Origin: an uncultured Aquificaceae bacterium
GTDB lineage: Bacteria > Aquificota > Aquificia > Aquificales > Aquificaceae
Reading direction: 5' to 3'
Length of the DNA: 6,429 nucleotides
NCBI GenBank assembly: GCA_938002625.1
Contig: CALLAD010000030.1
Span: 1 to 6,429 of the forward strand
This document shows positions 1-4,965 of this stretch, one piece after another (the first letter of the stretch is position 1; every line of letters starts with the position of its first letter). The translations under genes were made by a program, and so were the position numbers. The notes below the pieces were generated by a model. It was not told the origin of the DNA and made no database searches. It was given only the letters and a program-made list of their open reading frames with translations.

Positions 1-893
1 TTGAACTTCTTAGGGATACCCTTTTATGGTGCGCTCAGAAGGGATACACATACATAGGCCACTGTTGCTATGAGTTTTATGAAAAAAGATATGAAATATT
101 TAGAAGGGCTTCCCAAGAAGGGGCTAAAGGTGTGTTGTTTGATATAGTGGGTACAACCTGCTATAGTCTTGGCGTGGAGGAGGAAGAAAAGGCATACCAT
201 GGAGAATTTACCGTAGAGCTGGACCTTATAAAAGAAGACCTTTACAAAAGCCTTTCGGTCAAAGAAGATGTAAAAAGGGAAGAGGAAAAAAGGGAGATAA
301 AATTTGACTTTTCTCCTTACCTTTTAGACTTTAAGCCAAGCTATTACAAAAAGCCAAAGGCTGTACCAACACCAGAGGAAGATAGAACAAGAACATCCAT
401 GCAAAAAGAAGTATTCCTCGGAGAAGCTACCATAGGAGAAAAAGCGGTAAGCTACCAAGAGGCTATAAGCTTGCTTGCCAAGTGGATAAGGGAGGCGGAA
501 AGGCCCACTGTAGTGATAGGGCCTTTACTGTTTTGGGATTTTGGAGAAGAGGAGCTTCAAGAAAAGGCAAAAGCCCTAAGAAAGCTAATAGAAAAGGTGG
601 AAAAATTTAACGTAAAAATACTTCCAGATTATAGACCAAAGCTTAAAAAGTATGATCCTTCTGTGGAAATGGATCCACCAAATCCCCATCATGCCATACT
701 TCATGGTAATCACGACCTTACATTGCTTGTTGGAGTTCATTGCTATAGGACGGATTTTGTTATAAGAATGCTAAAAAAATACACCAACACGAAAATAGCA
801 ACCCTATGCAGCCTCTATGGACATCCAACTGCCGACCTTTCTACAAGCTTCACAAAGGCGGAGATGATAGAGGATTTAGCAATTTTGGTATAA
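1..893 (+). CDS. Protein with C-terminal CdhB-like (CODH/ACS epsilon) domain, 5' partial
   Basis: The frame is open from the first bases of the window to the TAA at 891-893. It has no ATG, GTG or TTG before the GTG at 132, and the residues read upstream of that GTG look protein-like (GYTYIGHCCYEF at about 42-77), so the start lies before the window. The N-terminal visible part is cysteine-containing (CAQ, HCCY, GTTCY). A charged linker follows at about 190-460. The last third begins with a strand-turn ERPTVVIGP (498-524) and ends with DLTLLVGVHCY (714-746) and a GHPTADLSTSF segment. That layout resembles the DHS-like fold of CdhB, the epsilon subunit of CO dehydrogenase/acetyl-CoA synthase, whose members end in a hydrophobic strand, a YYY-like motif and PNADMSF. 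The match is from memory of the family. The role here is unknown; an accessory subunit of a carbon-metabolism oxidoreductase is one possibility. It is separated by 72 bases from the next gene, which has its own promoter-like element. Confidence 0.6.
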   Translation, partial: ELLRDTLLWCAQKGYTYIGHCCYEFYEKRYEIFRRASQEGAKGVLFDIVGTTCYSLGVEEEEKAYHGEFTVELDLIKEDLYKSLSVKEDVKREEEKREIKFDFSPYLLDFKPSYYKKPKAVPTPEEDRTRTSMQKEVFLGEATIGEKAVSYQEAISLLAKWIREAERPTVVIGPLLFWDFGEEELQEKAKALRKLIEKVEKFNVKILPDYRPKLKKYDPSVEMDPPNPHHAILHGNHDLTLLVGVHCYRTDFVIRMLKKYTNTKIATLCSLYGHPTADLSTSFTKAEMIEDLAILV

Positions 894-926
894 ATTCCAA
901 AAGCTTGAAAATTAACCACTATATTA

Positions 927-940
927 TTGCAACTTTGCAA
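927..940. promoter_or_regulatory. 14-bp palindrome TTGCAA-CT-TTGCAA, candidate operator
   Basis: Two copies of the self-complementary hexamer TTGCAA are separated by two bases, giving a dyad with perfect 6-bp arms, which is also a direct repeat at 8-bp spacing. It ends 12 bases before the TATACT -10-like element of the aminotransferase gene and would overlap the -35 region, a typical place for a repressor or activator site. No regulator is identified. In AT-rich DNA part of this could be chance. Confidence 0.3.
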
Positions 941-952
941 AAAGGGAAAGTT

Positions 953-958
953 TATACT
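953..958 (+). promoter_or_regulatory. Promoter -10 element (TATACT) of the aminotransferase gene
   Basis: TATACT matches five of six bases of the sigma-70 TATAAT consensus and ends 7 bases before the ATG at 966. Transcription would then begin at about the A of the ATG, giving a leaderless or nearly leaderless mRNA. There is no clear Shine-Dalgarno (only AAAAAGA precedes the ATG). No well-placed -35 hexamer is seen: the TTGCAA copies sit 12 and 20 bases upstream of the -10, neither being the usual 17. Confidence 0.45.
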
Positions 959-965
959 AAAAAGA

Positions 966-2024
966 ATGATAAGAATAATAGAGCAAAGGTTTTCTGAAGA
1001 AGAAAAGGAAATAGTATTGGAAATCTTAAACAGTGGCCAGATTACGAGGGGCAAGTGGACAGCCTTATTCCAAGAAGAATTTGCCAATTATCTTGGTGTA
1101 AAGCATGTTTTTACCGTATGCTCTGGAACTGTTGCCCTTTTTATAGCTTTAAAGGCTTTGGGAGTGGAGGGTAAAAGGGTTATAGTGCCAGCTATGAGTT
1201 TTATGGCAACCATAGACGCTGTTTACTTGGCGGGTGGTATTCCAGTGGTGGTAGATGTGGATGACTATTACACTATGGATCCAGAGCAATTGGAAGAGGC
1301 GGTGAAAAGATATAGCCCAAAGGTGGTTATTCCAGTACATTTATATGGCCAAACAGCAGACATGGATGTTATAAATTGGCTTTCTGAAAAATACGGTTTT
1401 TATGTACTTGAAGACGCCGCTCAGGCCCACGGGGCATTATGGAAGGGCAAAAGAGCTGGTGCCTTGGGACATATTTCTGCCTTTAGCTTCTATGCCTCAA
1501 AAAACGTGCCAATGGGAGAAGGTGGTGCCATAGCAACCAATGACGAACAAATAGCAAAGAATATAAAAAAGTGGATAGATTTTGGAGATCACCCAGCTTT
1601 TAACGTAAGAATTACAGAATTTCAAGCCGCAATAGGCTATATACATCTGAAAAAATTGGAAGAGAACAACAAAAAAAGAAGGGAAATTGCTAAAAAATAC
1701 CAACAATACTTAAACGGTAGCTTTATCCATCCAGAAGAAAGGGAAGGAGCATACCACGTATATCACCTTTACACTCTAAGGCATCCTCACAGAGACAAAA
1801 TAATAAGCCATCTAAAGGAAAAAAACATAGATGCAAGGGTCTACTATCCATACCTCCTTAGCGAGCTAAGGAATGCCGAACACCTCCCAACACCAAAAGC
1901 AAAAAAGTTTAAAGAGGAAGTATTTTCCATACCAGTGCATCCCTATCTTACGGAAGAAGAGACGGATGTTATTATTGAGGCTCTTCTCTCCTCGGTAGGG
2001 TTAGTTCCGAACCCCTTATATTGA
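966..2024 (+). CDS. DegT/DnrJ/EryC1/StrS family PLP-dependent aminotransferase
   Basis: This is a 352-residue fold-type I aminotransferase of the sugar-aminotransferase group, which usually moves an amino group from Glu or Gln onto a keto-sugar, often a nucleotide-linked one. Family marks in order are: the cofactor-phosphate loop CSGT (52-55), VIVPAMSFMATIDAVYLAGGIPVVVDV (strand-loop that shapes the active site), the PLP-ring aspartate in DAAQAHGA (D150), and the Schiff-base lysine K179 in FSFYASKN followed by GEGGAIATND. The C-terminal small domain contains YHLYTLR and VYYPYLL. I chose ATG 966: the TTG at 927 would add 13 residues (QLCKKGKFILKR) unlike the family, and would put the -10 element inside the gene. 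Length is close to the family norm of about 360-390. No sugar-nucleotide or cell-envelope genes are next to it, so the substrate cannot be named. The last dozen residues (SSVGLVPNPLY) run into sequence of different composition; see findings. Confidence 0.9.
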   Translation: MIRIIEQRFSEEEKEIVLEILNSGQITRGKWTALFQEEFANYLGVKHVFTVCSGTVALFIALKALGVEGKRVIVPAMSFMATIDAVYLAGGIPVVVDVDDYYTMDPEQLEEAVKRYSPKVVIPVHLYGQTADMDVINWLSEKYGFYVLEDAAQAHGALWKGKRAGALGHISAFSFYASKNVPMGEGGAIATNDEQIAKNIKKWIDFGDHPAFNVRITEFQAAIGYIHLKKLEENNKKRREIAKKYQQYLNGSFIHPEEREGAYHVYHLYTLRHPHRDKIISHLKEKNIDARVYYPYLLSELRNAEHLPTPKAKKFKEEVFSIPVHPYLTEEETDVIIEALLSSVGLVPNPLY

Positions 2025-2104
2025 GTATTACTATTTCCACTCTTCTATTCTGGGCTCTACCTTCGGGAGTTACGTTGGATGCAATAGGTTATTATAGCTC
2101 TTAA
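2021..2104 (+). other. Possible 27-residue hydrophobic ORF in the gap before trpS
   Basis: A TTG at 2021 overlaps the aminotransferase TGA (TTGA) and opens a 27-codon frame ending in TAA at 2102-2104, just before the trpS promoter core. The peptide has a hydrophobic stretch (TISTLLFWALPSGV) and a polar tail ending GYYSS. The frame is open back to 1979. It has no ribosome binding site and no recognised homologue, and the ORF is short enough to be chance. It could equally be a relic of a longer gene or non-coding sequence. This is the only content I can describe in the roughly 100-base gap 2025-2125 besides the trpS promoter. Confidence 0.15.
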
Positions 2105-2119
2105 GTATGGTTTAATATT
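2096..2119 (+). promoter_or_regulatory. trpS promoter, copy 1 of a repeated promoter block
   Basis: AGCTC at 2096-2100 is followed by TAAGTATGGTTTAATATT at 2102-2119. The latter matches 17 of 18 bases of the block upstream of the queD-like gene (4581-4598). The likely -10 is TAATAT at 2113-2118, or TTTAAT at 2111-2116 read as an extended -10 behind TG. The TAATAT ends 7 bases before the trpS ATG, so the predicted start of transcription falls at or next to the initiation codon. No Shine-Dalgarno is visible (TAGACC precedes the ATG). No convincing -35 hexamer is seen. Confidence 0.55.
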
Positions 2120-2125
2120 TAGACC

Positions 2126-3310
2126 ATGAGAGTTTTAAGCGGTATGAGACCAACAGGTAAATTACATCTTGGGCACTATTTTGGAGTTATTAAAAACTGG
2201 GTAAGGCTTCAAGAGGAGCATGAAACCCTTTATATGATAGCCGATTGGCATGCCCTAACTACTGGTTATAAAAAAGTGGATGAAATCCCACAGAATGTAG
2301 AAGAAATGCTAATAGACTGGTTAACCCTTGGCATAGACCCCAAAAAAAGCGTGATATTTCAGCAGTCAAAGATAAAAGAGCATGCGGAACTTTTTCTTAT
2401 ATTTTCTATGATAACTCCCAAAAGTTGGCTTGAGTGGAACCCAACTTATAAAGATACAAAGTACAATCTTTTAAAAATAGCAGACCTAAGCTTAATGTTT
2501 AAGGGTGGTATAAGGGACAACCTAAAAACCTTCATAGCAAAGCTTCCCTATAAAATTGAAGACTTTGAAAGTCTTGAAGAGATGCTATTGGATAATGTAT
2601 CCGATGCCCTTATCCAGGCTCTTTTTGAGGGTTATTTAGATAAAGAAATGTTAAAGGAGCTTAATGTTTCTAAAAGGGACTTTTACGATACGGACACTTA
2701 TGGCTTTCTTGGATATCCTGTTTTGCAGGCTGTGGATATATTAATATACAAGGCCCAAGCGGTACCCGTAGGAGAAGATCAGCTACCTCATATAGAATTG
2801 GCAAGAGAGATAGCAAGAAGGTTTAACAACCTATATGGAGAAACCTTCCCAGAACCACAGGCCATGTTAACGGAAACACCAAGATTGCCTGGTACAGATG
2901 GAAGAAAGATGAGCAAATCCTACAACAATGCCATATACTTTGCCGATACTAAGGAAGAGCTACAAAGGAAAGTTATGGGCTTTTTCACAGACCCCCAGAA
3001 ACTACGCAAGGGTGATCCAGGTAGACCCGAGCTATGCCCCGTCTTCTTTTATCACAAAATATTTACCACATGGGAAAAAGTGGAGGAAATAGAAGAGGAC
3101 TGTAAAAGGGGTAAACTTGGCTGTGTAGATTGCAAAAGGGAAATGCTTAAAAACCTTGAACTTTTCCTTGAACCCCTTAGAGAAAAAAGACAAGAGTATG
3201 CAAAGGATAGGGCGCTTCTTAGGGATATAATTAAAGAGGGATCGGAAAAGGCAAAAAGCATAGCAAGTAAAACAATGGAAGAAGTAAGAGAAAAAATAAG
3301 GGTGGGATGA
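2126..3310 (+). CDS. trpS: Tryptophanyl-tRNA synthetase with insertion and four-Cys motif
   Basis: This cytoplasmic class Ic synthetase charges tRNA-Trp with tryptophan using ATP. The protein has 394 residues and starts at the first ATG directly behind its promoter. The two class I signatures are present: HLGH (14-17, within RPTGKLHLGHYFG) and KMSKS (261-265). Other family marks are MIADWHALTT, EWNPTYKD (about 103-110), YGFLGYPVLQAVDIL (192-206) and VPVGEDQLPHIELAREIARRFN. Typical bacterial TrpRS is about 330 residues; the extra length comes mainly from a block of about 70 residues between NPTYKD and TYGFLGYP. The C-terminal part carries C304, C326, C333 and C336 (spacing 21, 6, 2), close to the [4Fe-4S]-binding motif reported for Thermotoga maritima TrpRS. 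The TGA overlaps the next gene's ATG by 4 nt (ATGA), implying translational coupling. No tryptophan-biosynthesis gene is adjacent. Confidence 0.97.
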   Translation: MRVLSGMRPTGKLHLGHYFGVIKNWVRLQEEHETLYMIADWHALTTGYKKVDEIPQNVEEMLIDWLTLGIDPKKSVIFQQSKIKEHAELFLIFSMITPKSWLEWNPTYKDTKYNLLKIADLSLMFKGGIRDNLKTFIAKLPYKIEDFESLEEMLLDNVSDALIQALFEGYLDKEMLKELNVSKRDFYDTDTYGFLGYPVLQAVDILIYKAQAVPVGEDQLPHIELAREIARRFNNLYGETFPEPQAMLTETPRLPGTDGRKMSKSYNNAIYFADTKEELQRKVMGFFTDPQKLRKGDPGRPELCPVFFYHKIFTTWEKVEEIEEDCKRGKLGCVDCKREMLKNLELFLEPLREKRQEYAKDRALLRDIIKEGSEKAKSIASKTMEEVREKIRVG

Positions 3311-4329
3311 TAGCCCTTTTAATCTTTCTCTTTTCCCTTCTTCTTTATCTTCTTTTTGCAAGCCTTTACCCTGTAAGAAGATTAAAGACCATAAAGATTG
3401 CCTTTTTACCAGAAAAATTGCCAGATGTGTACTTATATTCTTTCCAAACACATATACATAGCCAATTTTCTTACGACTCTCTTGGAAAACCCGAGGACAT
3501 AATAAGAGCTGCCAAGGAAGAGGACATAGACTATGTAATGGTTACAGACCATGACAACGACCATATAAAGTTTTTCCAAGATCAGAGGCTTATTGCTGGT
3601 ATGGAAAGGAAGGTATTAGGAGATAAAAACCAAATACTCGGAGATCTTCTTATTTTGGATGGCTTGAAGATAATAGCCCACCCTTTCAAAGAGAAGTATA
3701 AATGGCAATTAGAATTTCAGGAGGATTATTTTTTTGAACTTATAGACCTAAAGGATGCCTTATTTGAAAGAAAGGGGGCTTTGTTTTTCCTGTTTCCTTA
3801 CATATTGCTGTTAGCTTTCCTTAGTATTAACAAAGCCCTTGAGGCTATAAAGAGGCTAATAGACATAGAAAAGTACGCCCATCTATACCTTAGGATGGGT
3901 ATAAAAAACCCTATAATAGGCGGGCTTGACCATCACGTTAAAGTATACATAAGGGAGGTTGGTATTAGATTTCTTTTCCCCGATTATAGACACAGTTTTA
4001 AACTTATGAGAAACCTTCTTATATCCAAAGAAAAAATTAAAAGCAAGGAGGAGTTTATAAAAAAACTAAACGAAGGGAATATAGTAATATCCTTTGAAAA
4101 AAAGCCTACCCTATATTGGAAAGAGGAAAATTTAAGAATTATCGCACCAAAAAAGTGTGTGTTAATAAAGAAGACTATAGAAAAGGAAGAAGCTTACGAA
4201 GGTTCCTATTTTGATGTGAAATTAGACTCTGGAATAAATTTCTTTCTTGGATATGTGTATAAATTTAGAATAGGAAGTTTATATTTTGGACTTAAGCCCT
4301 TATTTATTTTTTTATGGAGAGAGGACTAA
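3307..4329 (+). CDS. Membrane-associated PHP-domain metallohydrolase
   Basis: A 340-residue protein of the PHP (polymerase and histidinol phosphatase) superfamily, metal-dependent phosphoesterases with a trinuclear site. Candidate metal ligands appear in the expected order: HxH (H49, H51 in HIHS), TDHDN (D81, H82), GMER (E100), AHPF (H125) and GGLDHH (D208, H210). Residues 2-20 form a strongly hydrophobic segment followed by RRLK, which reads as an N-terminal membrane anchor with the domain on the cytoplasmic side. A second hydrophobic stretch (about 158-174, ALFFLFPYILLLAFLSI) lies between the ligands. The last 80 residues look beta-rich and are unrecognised. The start overlaps the trpS stop (ATGA), so the two are probably cotranslated, with GGGTGGG directly before the ATG. 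Substrate unknown; PHP proteins include nucleotide, histidinol-phosphate and RNA/DNA hydrolases. I am sure of the superfamily and not of the reaction. Confidence 0.85.
   Translation: MIALLIFLFSLLLYLLFASLYPVRRLKTIKIAFLPEKLPDVYLYSFQTHIHSQFSYDSLGKPEDIIRAAKEEDIDYVMVTDHDNDHIKFFQDQRLIAGMERKVLGDKNQILGDLLILDGLKIIAHPFKEKYKWQLEFQEDYFFELIDLKDALFERKGALFFLFPYILLLAFLSINKALEAIKRLIDIEKYAHLYLRMGIKNPIIGGLDHHVKVYIREVGIRFLFPDYRHSFKLMRNLLISKEKIKSKEEFIKKLNEGNIVISFEKKPTLYWKEENLRIIAPKKCVLIKKTIEKEEAYEGSYFDVKLDSGINFFLGYVYKFRIGSLYFGLKPLFIFLWRED
4316..4324 (+). promoter_or_regulatory. Ribosome binding site GGAGAGAGG of the 77-residue gene
   Basis: This purine-rich anti-anti-SD match lies 6 bases before the ATG at 4331, inside the end of the upstream PHP gene. 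It fixes the ATG at 4331 rather than the in-frame TTG at 4286, and shows that the organism uses normal Shine-Dalgarno initiation inside operons. Confidence 0.7.
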
Positions 4330-4330
4330 C

Positions 4331-4564
4331 ATGAGAGAAATGCCCTTGCCAGAAGATATAAAGGAAAAAATCTTGCAAAAGGTAACAAACAAAGCCTTGG
4401 CCCTGAGGGCTTTTGAGTATATAAAGCTTGTGGAAAAAGAGGATGGAAGCCTTTGGGTAAAGGAGGAATTTGAGGATACCAATAACCATGCCCTTTGGTT
4501 TATGGTTCTTGCTTGCGTTAATTATGCCCAGAGGTTGCTTAGGGGTGAGGATATAGGTGATTGA
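4331..4564 (+). CDS. Small conserved-looking protein of unknown function (77 aa)
   Basis: Starts one base after the PHP gene stop with a good Shine-Dalgarno and ends in TGA at 4562-4564, so it is the third gene of the trpS unit. The protein is acidic in its middle and probably mostly helical: PLPEDIKEKILQKV, then KALALRAFEYIKLVEKEDG, a WVKEEFEDTNNHALWF segment, and a helix MVLACVNYAQRLLRG. There is no signal peptide, no membrane segment, one cysteine and no metal motif that I recognise. Codon use matches its neighbours. I do not recognise a family. Its position suggests a link to TrpRS or the PHP protein, but this is only context. The in-frame TTG at 4286 would extend it by 15 residues into the PHP gene and is unlikely. 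Confidence 0.75.
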   Translation: MREMPLPEDIKEKILQKVTNKALALRAFEYIKLVEKEDGSLWVKEEFEDTNNHALWFMVLACVNYAQRLLRGEDIGD

Positions 4565-4571
4565 ATTTAAA

Positions 4572-4598
4572 AGCTCATAGTAAGTATGTTTTAATATT
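4572..4598 (+). promoter_or_regulatory. Promoter of the queD-like gene, copy 2 of the repeated block
   Basis: AGCTC at 4572-4576 and TAAGTATGTTTTAATATT at 4581-4598 repeat the trpS promoter block with one mismatch in 18, and with the AGCTC part three bases further away. The -10 candidate TAATAT (4592-4597) ends only 4 bases before the ATG at 4602; the alternative TTTAAT (4590-4595) ends 6 before it. There is no Shine-Dalgarno (TAGC precedes the ATG), so initiation is probably leaderless. It starts a new unit after the 77-residue gene. Confidence 0.55.
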
Positions 4599-4601
4599 AG
4601 C

Positions 4602-4949
4602 ATGCCTTGGAATGTAATAGTTAAAAAGCAATTCAATTGGGCACATTTTTTAACCGACTATCATGGGTCTCCCGAGCCTATACATGGGCATACATGGACT
4701 GTGGAAATTCACATAAAGGCTCACCAATTGGATGCTGGTGGAATGGGGTTTGATTTTATAGAGCTGGATAACTTTCTTAAGGATTTACTACCTGACTATA
4801 CATTACTTAATGATATAGTGGACTTTTCTCCGAGCGCGGAAAATATGGCAAAATGGATTTATGAAAAGGTAAAGGAGAAATACCCAACTCTTTTAAAGGT
4901 AGTGGTTTGGGAAAAGGAAGGGTGTGGGGCTGAATATTGGGAGGATTGA
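4602..4949 (+). CDS. 6-pyruvoyl-tetrahydropterin synthase/QueD family protein lacking canonical catalytic residues
   Basis: A 115-residue T-fold protein of the PTPS/QueD family, which acts on dihydroneopterin triphosphate in the queuosine, biopterin or folate routes. The zinc ligands are kept: H15 (NWAHFL), H28 and H30 (IHGHTW). GMGFDFIELDNFL (47-59) matches the family GMVxDF motif, SPSAENMAKWI (76-86) the PT-x-EN helix, and WEKEGCGAEYW (103-113) contains the substrate-holding glutamate. The catalytic cysteine found four residues before HGH in QueD is replaced (SPEPIHGH, with E25 three residues before), and the catalytic Asp-His pair reads D65-Y66 (PDYTLLND). E-x-x-HGH recalls the PTPS-III subtype, which uses Glu in place of Cys and is linked to folate synthesis. 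The exact reaction is therefore open. Start is the first ATG behind its promoter; no other pterin gene is seen nearby. Confidence 0.85.
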   Translation: MPWNVIVKKQFNWAHFLTDYHGSPEPIHGHTWTVEIHIKAHQLDAGGMGFDFIELDNFLKDLLPDYTLLNDIVDFSPSAENMAKWIYEKVKEKYPTLLKVVVWEKEGCGAEYWED

Positions 4950-4950
4950 A

Positions 4951-4956
4951 TATATT
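4951..4956 (+). promoter_or_regulatory. Possible -10 element (TATATT) before the acetyltransferase gene
   Basis: TATATT ends 9 bases before the ATG at 4966, in a 16-base gap where no usable Shine-Dalgarno is present (GGGAGG at 4939-4944 is 21 bases from the ATG). It fits the near-leaderless pattern of the other unit-leading genes but is plain AT-rich sequence, lacks the repeated TAAGTATG block and has no -35. Read-through from the queD-like gene is at least as likely. Confidence 0.2.
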
Positions 4957-4965
4957 TTAAAATCA

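Noticed and set aside
132..134. GTG as the start of the first gene
   Set aside because: The same frame is open to the window edge and the upstream translation is protein-like, so the GTG is an internal valine codon.
806..997. 63-codon plus-strand frame across the first intergenic gap
   Set aside because: It overlaps the ends of two well-supported genes in another frame and shows no family features.
1998..2014. Hairpin GGGTT-AGTTCCG-AACCC as an intrinsic terminator or tRNA T-arm
   Set aside because: The stem is only 5 bp, has no following T-run, and lies inside the aminotransferase reading frame; the loop does not match the TTCRANN T-loop and no acceptor or anticodon arms surround it.
2057..2070. 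UUCG-like hairpin around CCTTCGGG
   Set aside because: Only two strong base pairs flank the loop before mismatches, which is too weak to call a terminator or riboswitch.
3032..3451. 139-codon open frame on the minus strand
   Set aside because: It lies antisense to trpS and the PHP gene, which both have clear family motifs; its Phe/Leu/Lys-rich low-complexity sequence is what an AT-rich antisense frame gives.
4304..4636. 110-codon open frame on the minus strand
   Set aside because: It crosses the 77-residue gene and the promoter of the queD-like gene, has no ribosome site and no recognisable motif.
4924..4926. GTG as the start of the acetyltransferase
   Set aside because: It lies inside the queD-like gene and adds 14 residues absent from the family; ATG 4966 begins the usual N-terminal strand (MLVRKAKL).
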